Shown here one piece after another: positions 8,206-17,046 of a stretch of 64,000 bases of DNA. The notes below the pieces were generated by a model that was given only the letters and a program-made list of their open reading frames with translations, had not been told where the DNA came from and ran no database searches. Source of the DNA: Candidatus Obscuribacterales bacterium. Lineage in GTDB: Bacteria; Cyanobacteriota; Vampirovibrionia; Obscuribacterales; Obscuribacteraceae. The DNA lies in assembly GCA_031292355.1 (NCBI GenBank), contig JARLHI010000003.1, positions 248,001 to 312,000 of the forward strand. Reading direction: 5' to 3'. How positions within the stretch are numbered: position 1 is the first letter of the stretch; the number at the start of each line of letters is the position of its first letter. Both the position numbers and the translations under genes were made by a program.

Positions 8206-8619
8206 ATGACTAATTCCCACGACTGCAATTTACGACTCATTAAGGGGACAGGCAGCTGGCTGTTAACTTTATTTCTGGTGGTTATTTTCGTAAGTTCAGG
8301 CTTGCACAAGATTATGCCGTCACCATCTGTGGTGGAAAGCTTCCAATGCTGGGGCTATCCAGATTGGTTCCGAGTCACGCTAGGAATAGCCGAACTCGGC
8401 GCCTCAGCTTTGCTACTAATACCAAGTAGAGCAAGCTATGCAGCTTCATTTCTCGCCACTTTGATGCTTGGAGCAATTGCCACCCATTTGCGCTGGCAAG
8501 AATACTCGGGCAGCGTCGCCCCCATTCTGCTAGGGGCGTTCTGCGTGGTGCTTATGTTCGTACGCCGTGACCCCAAAATGCTCACGCAAAATATTATGAC
8601 AATGGGAGATTATCAATGA
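8206..8619 (+). CDS. DoxX-like small membrane protein
   Basis: 137 residues, four predicted membrane helices, with the DoxX-type SSGLHKIMPSPSVVESFQCWGYPDWF segment after helix 1 (GxxKI followed by the WGYP turn). Members of this family sit in the inner membrane; their biochemical roles are mostly unknown, some being tied to quinol or thiol oxidation. GGGGAGG (8195-8201) precedes the ATG at 8206, which I prefer over the upstream in-frame ATG at 8185. First gene of a TetR-controlled operon; its stop overlaps the next start (ATGA). Confidence 0.75.
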   Translation: MTNSHDCNLRLIKGTGSWLLTLFLVVIFVSSGLHKIMPSPSVVESFQCWGYPDWFRVTLGIAELGASALLLIPSRASYAASFLATLMLGAIATHLRWQEYSGSVAPILLGAFCVVLMFVRRDPKMLTQNIMTMGDYQ

Positions 8620-9308
8620 ATATCGCGAATTGCTCAAATTCTCATTACGCTGTGCAACCCGCTTTGATTGCGGCCGACAGAGCGTTTAAAAGAGAAAAGC
8701 AAAACATTCAGTGTCAAATAGCCACTCAAAAGAAAACGTTTATCAAAGCACTGATACCGCAGGGATTTCCCACCAATTACGCGCAATTAGTGGTGTCGGT
8801 ATTTTTTCTCGGTTCTTTTATCGGCGAAAACATCATCAATCCTATCGCTGCAAATGTAGGCAAACGTCCGGTGGCCTTTTTCGTTACTGCATTATTTGTG
8901 ATAGCGGCAACCATCATCAGTCAGCTAAGTGCTGCGGCAATGGCTAATGTAGTTAAGGCATTGCAAGTGATGGCGATTTTAGCCGGCGTACTTTCATTGC
9001 TCTATAGCTTGCAAGGTGGTGCCAATATGGTGCCTTTTCATGAGCTGGTCAATTCAGGCGCAGCGGCTAAAAATCTGCTGTTGATTCTTTTGTTTGGTGT
9101 CGTCCTCGGCACGCACAGCACTCAAATAAAACAGTCAATGTCTGCTTTTTCTGCAAAGTATCTTGGTCAAAGTGCTATGGTCACATATGTGCGAGCCACT
9201 GTATATGATGCAAAGAAGTCCCTGGTGAAGCCGATGCCAAAACTTGACAAAGTAGACCTGGGCATGGTTTCCTCGGATGAATATCTATTCTCCAGCTTCT
9301 ACGAGTAA
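8616..9308 (+). CDS. Membrane protein of unknown function
   Basis: 230 residues: a polar N-terminal 50, then about four hydrophobic helices (roughly 57-80, 85-108, 112-130 and 148-168) and a soluble C-terminal tail of about 60. No family recognised. The start overlaps the DoxX gene stop by 4 bp and the TetR gene follows 11 bp after, so it is the middle cistron of a three-gene operon and probably works with the DoxX-like protein. Confidence 0.7.
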   Translation: MNIANCSNSHYAVQPALIAADRAFKREKQNIQCQIATQKKTFIKALIPQGFPTNYAQLVVSVFFLGSFIGENIINPIAANVGKRPVAFFVTALFVIAATIISQLSAAAMANVVKALQVMAILAGVLSLLYSLQGGANMVPFHELVNSGAAAKNLLLILLFGVVLGTHSTQIKQSMSAFSAKYLGQSAMVTYVRATVYDAKKSLVKPMPKLDKVDLGMVSSDEYLFSSFYE

Positions 9309-9319
9309 CCAAAAGTCAA

Positions 9320-9910
9320 ATGGCACGTAAAATCGATCCGGCTAAGCGCAGCGCCATATTGAAAGCGGCCCGAGTGATTTTGTTGCGTGACGGCTATGCG
9401 GCCGCAAAAATGTCAGACATTGCAGTCGAAGCTGGAGTCGCTCCTGGCACCTTGTATCTGTACTTTGACTCCAAGGAGGCACTGGCAAATGCCATCGGTG
9501 AGGACTTCTTTACTCGTTTGAGCTCTGCATTTGCCGAAGTGCTGATTAATTTGGATTCACCAGACAATGTCAAAGTTCTTGTGGATTGGGCAGTGAGGAT
9601 AGGTACAGAAGAAAAAGATCTTTTTCGCTTGTTCAAGCAACAAGCTCCTGACGAAAAGACCAAAGAAGGGCCAAGGCTTGAATTCAGAAATCAAATGTCG
9701 AGAGCAATGGAACGCCTGATGCAAATTGAAGGAACGCGTAAGTATCCACCGGTGGATCTCGCCGAAGTGATAATGGGAGTTTTGCACAGTGTGATTATGT
9801 CGTGCGCTATGCCCTGTTTCAGTATTAACAGCGAAGAGCTGCATGCAACAGCTGTCAAAGTTTTACAGCACGCCTTGTTTGAAGATACCGCGCTACGCAA
9901 AAACATCTAA
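9320..9910 (+). CDS. TetR/AcrR family transcriptional regulator (operon regulator)
   Basis: 196 residues. N-terminal helix-turn-helix: ILKAARVILLRDGYAAAKMSDIAVEAGVAPGTLYLYFDSKEAL, an unmistakable TetR DNA-binding domain; the ligand-binding C-terminal domain is divergent as usual. It is the third gene of the operon beginning with the DoxX-like gene and is probably the repressor that binds the duplicated TGAATGAATTCATTCA operators at 8094-8141. Inducer unknown. Confidence 0.92.
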   Translation: MARKIDPAKRSAILKAARVILLRDGYAAAKMSDIAVEAGVAPGTLYLYFDSKEALANAIGEDFFTRLSSAFAEVLINLDSPDNVKVLVDWAVRIGTEEKDLFRLFKQQAPDEKTKEGPRLEFRNQMSRAMERLMQIEGTRKYPPVDLAEVIMGVLHSVIMSCAMPCFSINSEELHATAVKVLQHALFEDTALRKNI

Positions 9911-9918
9911 ATTTTAGG

Positions 9919-10542
9919 CTAAGTTTTCGGCAACAGACCATTGAGCATAAAATCAGCACATCTCTGCATGCTGGCTTTCAGCGCATCATTCTGACGTCCG
10001 TTTTTCATCCAAACAAAAAAAGCATTCATCAGACCTAGAGCAAGAAAATGAGCAACTTCATTCGGAATCAGTTCGCGACGAAATTCACCCGTCTTTTGAC
10101 CATGGATAACGAGCGCTTCCAAAAATATAACAAGAGGTGGCGTCTCATGCTCTCCGCACAATTCTTTTCCTTTTTGCGGTGCAAAACGTTGAGCGGCAAA
10201 AACCTCGACCATGCGCCAGTTCACCTCAATCCAGGCAATCAAATCGTCAATCATTGTTTGCAAAATAGACACAGCCGAGATATTTTCAGCCAATTGCTTT
10301 TGAGCGCGAGCGAGCGTCTCGACGGCGGTCTGCCGTTTCATTTCGACAACAATTTCTTCTTTCGAACGAAAATAATAATAGAAAGTCACCTTCGCGACGT
10401 CAGCCGCACTGACGATGTCGTCAATGGTCGTTTCGTCATAGCCTTTTTCAATGAACAATTTAAACGCCGATTGAAGCAGCCCTTGCTTAGTCTGCTCCTT
10501 TTTACGCTCTCTTCTATTTGAATTAAGGTTGGTTGTATTCAT
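9919..10542 (-). CDS. TetR family transcriptional regulator (divergent from RND efflux operon)
   Basis: About 207 residues from the ATG at 10542. The N-terminal TetR helix-turn-helix reads GYDETTIDDIVSAADVAKVTFYYYFRSKEEI. An alternative ATG lies at 10572, but it is embedded in the overlapping dyads at 10561-10583 that look like the operator, so I favour 10542. It is divergent from the RND adaptor gene at 10696 and is the likely repressor of that pump and of itself. Convergent with the preceding TetR gene (8 bp between stops). Confidence 0.88.
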   Translation of the reverse strand: MNTTNLNSNRRERKKEQTKQGLLQSAFKLFIEKGYDETTIDDIVSAADVAKVTFYYYFRSKEEIVVEMKRQTAVETLARAQKQLAENISAVSILQTMIDDLIAWIEVNWRMVEVFAAQRFAPQKGKELCGEHETPPLVIFLEALVIHGQKTGEFRRELIPNEVAHFLALGLMNAFFVWMKNGRQNDALKASMQRCADFMLNGLLPKT

Positions 10543-10560
10543 GTTGACAATCTTACCACT

Positions 10561-10583
10561 GTATGATTTCATACTCTAGTATG
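10561..10583. promoter_or_regulatory. Overlapping dyads, candidate TetR operator for RND operon
   Basis: Two inverted repeats share their middle arm: GTATGA-TT-TCATAC (10561-10574) and CATACT-CT-AGTATG (10570-10583). Their position between the divergent tetR and adaptor genes, and the 9-bp shift, suggest co-operative binding of two repressor dimers, as for some TetR proteins. A perfect palindrome GACAGCTGTC (10619-10628) lies further towards the adaptor gene. Confidence 0.6.
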
Positions 10584-10695
10584 GAATTAACTAATTGTCC
10601 ACCACTGCATGAGCGAATGACAGCTGTCGATTTTGCCAGCTGGTTATACAATATCGGATGCCAATAAGTCACTAAGCCCCCGGAAAAGCTACCCC

Positions 10696-12165
10696 ATGAA
10701 AACCGTCGAAGTCGATAAATTGCAAAATTCTACCCATCAAACTAATCAGAGCGACCAGCAAGCTGGCAAACTCTCCAATCAAAGTTTGAGTGGGTCGAAA
10801 CAAGCTGGTAGAGGCGACAGAAAGTTGTTGATACGCTCTGTTGTGGTCGGTCTCATCGTGGCAGGGGCTGGAGCTATGGTATTCAGCTTGCAAAAGGCTG
10901 GACACAGTCCTGCCGCAAAGTCTAAGGAAAATCAGCTGCATGCGCCTGTCTTGACTGTGTCAGTGCAGAATCCGCAGGTTAAGCCAATCGAGCGCAAACT
11001 GGCCGTGCACGGATCGATTTCGGCATGGGATCCAATTTCCATTGGAGCCACCACCTCTGGTTTACAGGTAGAAAAAATTCTTGTTGATGAAGGTCAAACT
11101 GTTAAGAAAGGACAACTGCTGGCGACGTTAGATTCCTCACAGTTAAATGCACAATTACAGAGCGAAAAAGCAAGGCTGGCATCGGCTGTCGCCACAGTCA
11201 GGAAATCAGTCCAACCAAATCGTCCAGAAGATATTAATTCAATGACTGCCGCAGTCTCTCAAGCTGAAGCCAATGTATCCGATACCGAAGCTGCGCTTGT
11301 TCAGGCGAAAGCTAATTTCGAAAATGCTGAAGCGAATATCAAACGCTATGTATATTTGAAAAAGGAAGGCGTGGTCAGCAACCAAGAAGCAGAAGGCAGA
11401 GAGACAACTGCTCAAGTTGACGCGGCTATTGTGCGCAGCGCGGAACATCGAGTGACTGCAGCTAAATTTGGTTTGAAGCAGGCTCAAGAAAAACTATCGA
11501 TGGCTCATGTCGGTGGACGTCGTGAAGACATAGATATTGCAAAGGCTAGCGTCAAAGAAATTGAAGGCAATGTGCAAAGACTGCAAACGCAAATCGCTCA
11601 AACGCTGATCAAGGCGCCGGTTGATGGTCTGCTAACCAGGCGTGATGTGCATCTAGGTGATATTTCGTCGGCTGGCAAAACGATGTTTTACATGTCTCGA
11701 GATAATCGTCTCGAACTAAAGGCGCAAGTTCCTGAAAGCGATTTGCAATTCATCAAACCAGGCGAAAAGGTGAGCATCGATAATACGCTCGGAACTAACG
11801 ATCAAATAACAGGCACTGTCAGAGAGATCAGTCCTCTCATTGATGCGGATTTGCGACTGGCAACTGTGCGCATCGACGTTCCAGCCGATAAGGGATTGAA
11901 ATCCGGCATGTATGCCGAAGGGCATATAAACGTTGGCAAATATTCTGCATTGACCGTCCCATCGCAGGCAATCATCAGCCGCGACGAGAAAAGCACCGTA
12001 TTTGTTTTGCATAACGATCAAGTCGAACGCCGTCTGATTCAGGCTGGTAACCGAGTCAATGACGACGTGGAAATAATTTCTGGTTTGAATAATGGCGAAC
12101 AAGTTGTTGTCGATGGTGCAGGATTCTTGAAAGATGCCGACTATGTCGCCGTCTCTAAACACTGA
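10696..12165 (+). CDS. RND efflux periplasmic adaptor (HlyD/MFP family)
   Basis: 489 residues from ATG 10696: a cytoplasmic N-terminal 45, one membrane anchor (about 48-66), first lipoyl half (GLQVEKILVDEGQTVKKGQLLATLD), a long coiled-coil hairpin rich in Ala/Glu/Gln, the second lipoyl half (IAQTLIKAPVDGLLTRRDVHLGD), then beta-barrel and membrane-proximal domains. It links the inner-membrane pump to an outer-membrane channel. An in-frame TTG at 10633 exists but has no ribosome site. The RND permease follows 9 bp downstream. No TolC-type channel gene is in the window. Confidence 0.93.
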   Translation: MKTVEVDKLQNSTHQTNQSDQQAGKLSNQSLSGSKQAGRGDRKLLIRSVVVGLIVAGAGAMVFSLQKAGHSPAAKSKENQLHAPVLTVSVQNPQVKPIERKLAVHGSISAWDPISIGATTSGLQVEKILVDEGQTVKKGQLLATLDSSQLNAQLQSEKARLASAVATVRKSVQPNRPEDINSMTAAVSQAEANVSDTEAALVQAKANFENAEANIKRYVYLKKEGVVSNQEAEGRETTAQVDAAIVRSAEHRVTAAKFGLKQAQEKLSMAHVGGRREDIDIAKASVKEIEGNVQRLQTQIAQTLIKAPVDGLLTRRDVHLGDISSAGKTMFYMSRDNRLELKAQVPESDLQFIKPGEKVSIDNTLGTNDQITGTVREISPLIDADLRLATVRIDVPADKGLKSGMYAEGHINVGKYSALTVPSQAIISRDEKSTVFVLHNDQVERRLIQAGNRVNDDVEIISGLNNGEQVVVDGAGFLKDADYVAVSKH

Positions 12166-12174
12166 GGTTCGGTA

Positions 12175-15100
12175 ATGGATATTCGCAACATCTCCGCCTG
12201 GTCCATCAAAAACCCGGTGCCAACAACAGTTTTATTTCTAATCATGTCAATCATGGGCATGGTTGCTTTCATGGGTCTGGGCATCGACGAGAACCCAAAC
12301 ATCGACTTGCCCCTGGTATCTGTAACAGTCACCGAATCTGGTGCAGCACCATCTGAGCTAGAAACCCAGGTAACAAGGAAAGTCGAGGACGCTGTCGCGG
12401 GCATCGGCAACATCAAACATATAACCTCGACCGTGAACGAGGGCGTATCGACCACGTCTGTTGAATTTGTTCTTGGTACAAATACCGATAGAGCTGTCAA
12501 TGACGTGCGCAATGAAGTCTCCAAAATCAGGACGCAATTGCCTCAAGGCATTGAAGAACCAGTAATTCAACGTGTTGAGTTTACCGGCAGCGCCTTTGTC
12601 ACGTATACAGTATCGTCAGACAAACGTTCAGTTGAAGAATTGAGCTGGCTTATCGACAACAACATCGCTCGCAATCTGCTTTCTGTGCAGGGTGTAGGGC
12701 AGGTGCAAAGAGCAGGCGGTGTCGATCGTGAAATCAATATCAATCTCGACCCAACCAAGCTGAACGCGCTTGGTGCTTCAGCAGATCTGGTGTCGATGCA
12801 AATTCGTTATCTCAATATGAATGTGCCTGGCGGTCGAGGACAGCTTGGTGCCAAAGAACAATCTATCCGCACTCTGGGAAGCGCTCAGACCGTCAATGAT
12901 TTAGCGAACACTCAGGTAATGGTCAACACAGGCAACTTCGCCCGTCTAAATACCCTTGGCACTATCGTTGACGGCACAACAGAACAACGTCAGGCAGCCT
13001 TATTTAACGGCAAACCAGTGGTTGCATTTTCCATTGTCAGAAGTGTTGGGTCAACAATGGTGCAGGTTGAAGATGGCGTCGATGCCAAACTCAAAAAGCT
13101 CGAGCTGACTTTACCGCCTGATGTAAAAATCAATAAAATCCGCAGTGAAGCAAGATTTGTGCACGAGTCCTACGAAGCCTGTATCGACTCTCTAGCTTTT
13201 GGTGCCATTCTTGCAATCATCGTTATCTGGCTATTTTTGGGCAATTGGCGCGCAGCTATTATTTCGGCAACCGCAATGCCGCTGTCTCTTATTCCGGCCT
13301 TTGCCGTGATGAAAGTAGCTGGCTTTACTTTGAACAATATGTCTTTGCTTGGATTGTCTCTGGTTGTAGGCGTGCTAGTTGATGACGCCATTGTAGAAAT
13401 CGAGAACATAGTGCGGCACATGAACATGGGTAAAAAGCCATTTAAAGCGGCGTTAGACGCCTCTGACGAAATTGGCTTGGCTGTCGTTGCCACTACGATG
13501 ACGCTGGTTGTAGTATTCGTGCCAGTTGGATTTATGGGTGGTATCCCTGGACAATTCTTGCGACAGTTTGGTCTAACTGTGGCTGCAGCTGTGATGTTCT
13601 CGCTGGTTGTGGCACGTATGCTCACCCCACTGCTAGCTGCCTATTTCATGCGCCCTATGAAAGAGCACCAGAGCGCCTCTTGGCTCATGAAAGGCTATGA
13701 TTGGCTCTTACACGTCGCACTGCGTCACCGTCTTTTGACAGTGGTTACAGGTGTGGCATTTTTCATCGCCAGTATTTTATTAATGCGTACACTGCCCACA
13801 TCTGTCATTGGGAATGTTGACCGCAACGAAACTATGTTGACCGTCCAGGTGCCACCGGGTGCCACGCTCGAAGATACAATTGCAGTGGTGCAAAAACTGG
13901 GCAAAAAGTTCGAGGTTCGCCCCGAAGTAACGCAGGTTTTTGCGACAGTAGGCACCCCCACTACCGGCAAAATGAACAGCGGTGGCAGTAGCGGTGAAGT
14001 CAATAAAGCGAACATCTATATCACTTTGTTGCCGCGCGAAAAACGCAAATTGAGCCAGCAACAATTTGAACTTTCAATGCGCAAAGAATTGAGTGAAGTG
14101 CCTGGTGCGCGACTGGCCTTCAATCGAGTGGGTGGTATCACAGGCAAATTGAAAGTAGTGCTAACAAGCGATGATGGTGTGTCTTTAGGTAGACAAGCTG
14201 ACAAACTAGCTGACGAAATGCGTTCAATCAAGGGCATCTCTGACATCGTCTCTAGTGCTTCCTTACAAAAGCCCGAAATTTTGGTCAAACCAAATTTCTC
14301 TAAAGCAGCCGAGCAGGGCGTATCGGTGCAATCAATAGCACATACCGCCATGATAGCCACCCTTGGTGATGTTGACGCCAATTTACCCAAATTCAATTTA
14401 TCAGATCGACAAATCAATATAAGAGTACAACTGGATCCAAAATACAGAGCCGACTTAGAAACCATCCGCAATCTACGTGTTGTAGGCAAAGGCGGACGAT
14501 TGGCACCACTAAGTACCCTGGCTGAAGTGCAAATGGGAAGTGGACCGGCTCAAATTGACCGTATGGACAGAGCTCGTCAGGTGACCATTGATGCAAGCCT
14601 CGATCCAGATTTGCCACTCGGTCAAGCGCTCACCCTGGTACATCAGCTGCCTGGCTACAAGAATTTGCCAGACAATGTTACCGATACACCATCTGGTGAC
14701 GTCGAAATTCAAAAAGACATTTTCACCGGTTTTGGTCTGGCTCTGGGTGCAGCAATTTTACTGATTTACGCAGTACTTGTTTTGCTTTTCGACGGCTATC
14801 TACATCCTCTAACGATCATGATGTCACTACCTCTGGCGTTAGGTGGTGCCCTCATTGGACTTGTGTTCGCACACCAGTCACTCGGTTTCTATGCGCTTAT
14901 AGGCATCGTAATGTTGATGGGATTGGTGACCAAAAACTCAATTTTGCTTGTTGAATACTGTCTGATGGCTATGAAAGAGGGCAAACCTCGTTACGAAGCC
15001 CTTGTGGAGTCTGGCGAAGCACGTATGCGTCCGATTTTGATGACGACAATCGCTATGATTGCTGGCATGTTGCCAATTGCATTGGGTATCGGTGCTGGTT

Positions 15101-15315
15101 CTGAGGCACGAGCTCCGATGGCTATATGCGTGGTAGGCGGTCTCGTTACGTCCACGCTATTGACTCTGATCATTGTCCCAGTCGTCTTTACTTACATCGA
15201 CGACTTCCAGATCTGGGTTATGCGTTTTATGCCAAAAGCGGATCATCAAGATACGCCTGATTTAGTAGCCTCCGAGCCTAATCATGCTACCGAAAAGGAA
15301 GTTTCTCGTGCCTAA
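12175..15315 (+). CDS. RND family efflux permease (AcrB/MdtB-like)
   Basis: 1046 residues, the full size for an RND pump, with 12 predicted membrane helices and two large periplasmic loops. Helix 4 carries the proton-relay pair in VGVLVDDAIVEIENI. The N-terminus (NPVPTTVLFLIMSIMGMVAFMGLGIDENPNIDLP) is the standard hydrophobe/amphiphile efflux type rather than the heavy-metal type. It works with the adaptor encoded immediately upstream; the substrate cannot be read from sequence. The 3' end overlaps the following HAD gene by 8 bp when that gene starts at its GTG. Confidence 0.95.
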   Translation: MDIRNISAWSIKNPVPTTVLFLIMSIMGMVAFMGLGIDENPNIDLPLVSVTVTESGAAPSELETQVTRKVEDAVAGIGNIKHITSTVNEGVSTTSVEFVLGTNTDRAVNDVRNEVSKIRTQLPQGIEEPVIQRVEFTGSAFVTYTVSSDKRSVEELSWLIDNNIARNLLSVQGVGQVQRAGGVDREININLDPTKLNALGASADLVSMQIRYLNMNVPGGRGQLGAKEQSIRTLGSAQTVNDLANTQVMVNTGNFARLNTLGTIVDGTTEQRQAALFNGKPVVAFSIVRSVGSTMVQVEDGVDAKLKKLELTLPPDVKINKIRSEARFVHESYEACIDSLAFGAILAIIVIWLFLGNWRAAIISATAMPLSLIPAFAVMKVAGFTLNNMSLLGLSLVVGVLVDDAIVEIENIVRHMNMGKKPFKAALDASDEIGLAVVATTMTLVVVFVPVGFMGGIPGQFLRQFGLTVAAAVMFSLVVARMLTPLLAAYFMRPMKEHQSASWLMKGYDWLLHVALRHRLLTVVTGVAFFIASILLMRTLPTSVIGNVDRNETMLTVQVPPGATLEDTIAVVQKLGKKFEVRPEVTQVFATVGTPTTGKMNSGGSSGEVNKANIYITLLPREKRKLSQQQFELSMRKELSEVPGARLAFNRVGGITGKLKVVLTSDDGVSLGRQADKLADEMRSIKGISDIVSSASLQKPEILVKPNFSKAAEQGVSVQSIAHTAMIATLGDVDANLPKFNLSDRQINIRVQLDPKYRADLETIRNLRVVGKGGRLAPLSTLAEVQMGSGPAQIDRMDRARQVTIDASLDPDLPLGQALTLVHQLPGYKNLPDNVTDTPSGDVEIQKDIFTGFGLALGAAILLIYAVLVLLFDGYLHPLTIMMSLPLALGGALIGLVFAHQSLGFYALIGIVMLMGLVTKNSILLVEYCLMAMKEGKPRYEALVESGEARMRPILMTTIAMIAGMLPIALGIGAGSEARAPMAICVVGGLVTSTLLTLIIVPVVFTYIDDFQIWVMRFMPKADHQDTPDLVASEPNHATEKEVSRA

Positions 15316-15934
15316 AGTGAAGGCAGTTCTCTTTGACTATGGCAATGTTTTGTGTTTGCCTCAAGAACGCTCCGATTTATCGCTAATGGCAAAATGTCTG
15401 GACCTTGAGCTTGATTTACTCGAAACTCTTTACTGGCAACACCGCGATGAATACGATTCAGGTGCAACAGATGGTCAGCAATACTGGTCAAAAATCGTGC
15501 GCAATCTCAATTGCCAAATTTCCGCCGAACAGCTCGAACAGCTGATCGAAATAGACTTCAATAGCTGGAGTCGTCCCAATCGTGTCATGGCTAATTGGGC
15601 TGGTTCACTGCAAGAACATGGCTATCGCACAGCGATAATCTCAAACATGCCAATTGAATTGCATCGGTATATTGTCGATAAATGCACATGGCTGCCGAGT
15701 TTCGACCACTACACCTTTTCTTGCAATATCAAAGCGAATAAACCAGACGCCGTAGTTTATCAACACTGTCTTGACGCTCTAAACTTAAGAGCAGAAGAAA
15801 CAGTATTCCTCGACGACCGCGAACACAATGTCGAAGGCGCACGCAGACTGGGTATGCATGGAATTGTTTTCACAACGGCAGCCGAGCTGTCTGCCGAAAT
15901 CAGCACACTAGGGCTGCCAGAACTATCTGTGTAA
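15308..15934 (+). CDS. HAD-superfamily hydrolase (subfamily IA, YihX-like)
   Basis: 208 residues from GTG 15308. Motif I is LFDYGNVL, motif II IISNMP, motif III lysine KANKPDAVVYQHC, motif IV FLDDREHNVEGARRLG, all as in YihX/epoxide-hydrolase-type HAD phosphatases. AAGGAAG lies 6 bases before the GTG, supporting it over the ATG at 15284. It overlaps the RND permease stop, so it is translationally coupled to a pump, an uncommon partner. The substrate is probably a small phosphorylated metabolite. Confidence 0.88.
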   Translation: MPKVKAVLFDYGNVLCLPQERSDLSLMAKCLDLELDLLETLYWQHRDEYDSGATDGQQYWSKIVRNLNCQISAEQLEQLIEIDFNSWSRPNRVMANWAGSLQEHGYRTAIISNMPIELHRYIVDKCTWLPSFDHYTFSCNIKANKPDAVVYQHCLDALNLRAEETVFLDDREHNVEGARRLGMHGIVFTTAAELSAEISTLGLPELSV

Positions 15935-15939
15935 GTCGA

Positions 15940-16986
15940 CTATACTGCCGCTTCGTAGCCAGGTACAGCACCTGGTTGCGTTGGGTTATTTTGCCATTTT
16001 TGCACATTTTCGTAAGCTAGCTCAGCGTTATTTACGCGATTTTTCATGTGTGGTATGCCAGGCCGTTCATAATTGCTGGTAAAAGATCTAGCAGCATCGG
16101 CGACAGTGGTCGTGTGTTTCAATCTATCGAGAGCTTTGTGCTCACTACCTTGCAATTCTTTTTCCATGAAAGAAACTTGGGTCTTGAAGTCAGTTGGATC
16201 TTTGCCTTGTGCTTTGGCGAAGCTCTCAAGCTCTCTCTTGCGGCTACCGACCCAATTCACGAAACCAAGATCATGTTCATGCTTATGATCGACTCGACCC
16301 GAATAAAGATCGGGAGATTCGCCTTCAAGACTGCCAATTACTCCTGCAGCTTGCTTTTGAGTTAGACCCAATCCGCCGTCTTTAGTTGATTTCGTCAACT
16401 CTCCAACGATATATTTTTCTTTATCATGTTTGCTCATGTTTGAGCCGTCGTTTGTAATTTTCGAGCCGTCGCCATTGTCGCCTGGAACGCCTTTCTCTGG
16501 TGTATCAGACTGCTCGTCACCACGCCCGGTGTCATCATTGCCATCGCCTTCATTGCCATCGCCTTCATTGCCGCTATGGTGATGATGTCCGTGATGGCGT
16601 CCATGGTGACCATGATGATGTCCGTGACGACCATGATGGTGCCCACCACCACCGCCTCCACCACCTTGCCTCGTTGGCTCTGGTCGCTCTCTCTCAGTGT
16701 CGCTTGTATCTGGCGCAGTCTTATCAGGAACACCAGATTGTTTGGCATCATCCATTTTTCTCAATTCAAAATCATGAGTCTTTTCATTTTCAACAATTTG
16801 CAATCCAGGCAGTAAGCCCTGTTTATGCAAATCATCATTGAGTTTGCCCATGTCCTGCTGAAAAGCAGTTGCGGTTTCGCATCGCTTCATGTCGTGCAAT
16901 TCCTGATTGAAAGCCCTCGTACTATCAGGCTGTGACCTAAGCGACTGCGCTACATGATTTTCGGTTGTTTCAAAATTTGTTGGCAT
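15940..16986 (-). CDS. Modular protein: shared N-terminal module, His-rich linker, phage-tail-lysozyme-like domain
   Basis: 348 residues in three parts. Residues 1-80 form a helical module about three-quarters identical over its first 65 residues to the N-terminus of the next gene upstream (ending NDDLHKQGLLPGLQIV in both). Residues 107-137 are nine Gly followed by a tract of about 17 His. Residues 185-330 resemble the phage tail lysozyme family (GLTQKQAAGVIGSLEGESPDLYSG, with the Glu of SLEGES as likely catalytic acid). It lacks a classical signal peptide, so the N-terminal module may be an export or packaging signal. Gene follows its paralogue by 60 bp on the same strand; the 5' regions also share GAACGCACC. 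Confidence 0.7.
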   Translation of the reverse strand: MPTNFETTENHVAQSLRSQPDSTRAFNQELHDMKRCETATAFQQDMGKLNDDLHKQGLLPGLQIVENEKTHDFELRKMDDAKQSGVPDKTAPDTSDTERERPEPTRQGGGGGGGGHHHGRHGHHHGHHGRHHGHHHHSGNEGDGNEGDGNDDTGRGDEQSDTPEKGVPGDNGDGSKITNDGSNMSKHDKEKYIVGELTKSTKDGGLGLTQKQAAGVIGSLEGESPDLYSGRVDHKHEHDLGFVNWVGSRKRELESFAKAQGKDPTDFKTQVSFMEKELQGSEHKALDRLKHTTTVADAARSFTSNYERPGIPHMKNRVNNAELAYENVQKWQNNPTQPGAVPGYEAAV

Positions 16987-17046
16987 GTGGCACCATTGAA
17001 CGCACCTCTAAATTTACGAAGAGATCACGAGTTTTGAATCTACCGA

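Noticed and set aside
16434-16841. Open frames across the His-rich linker, both strands
   Set aside because: Shadow frames of CAT/CAC and GGT codon repeats (M/V/D-rich translations), not genes.
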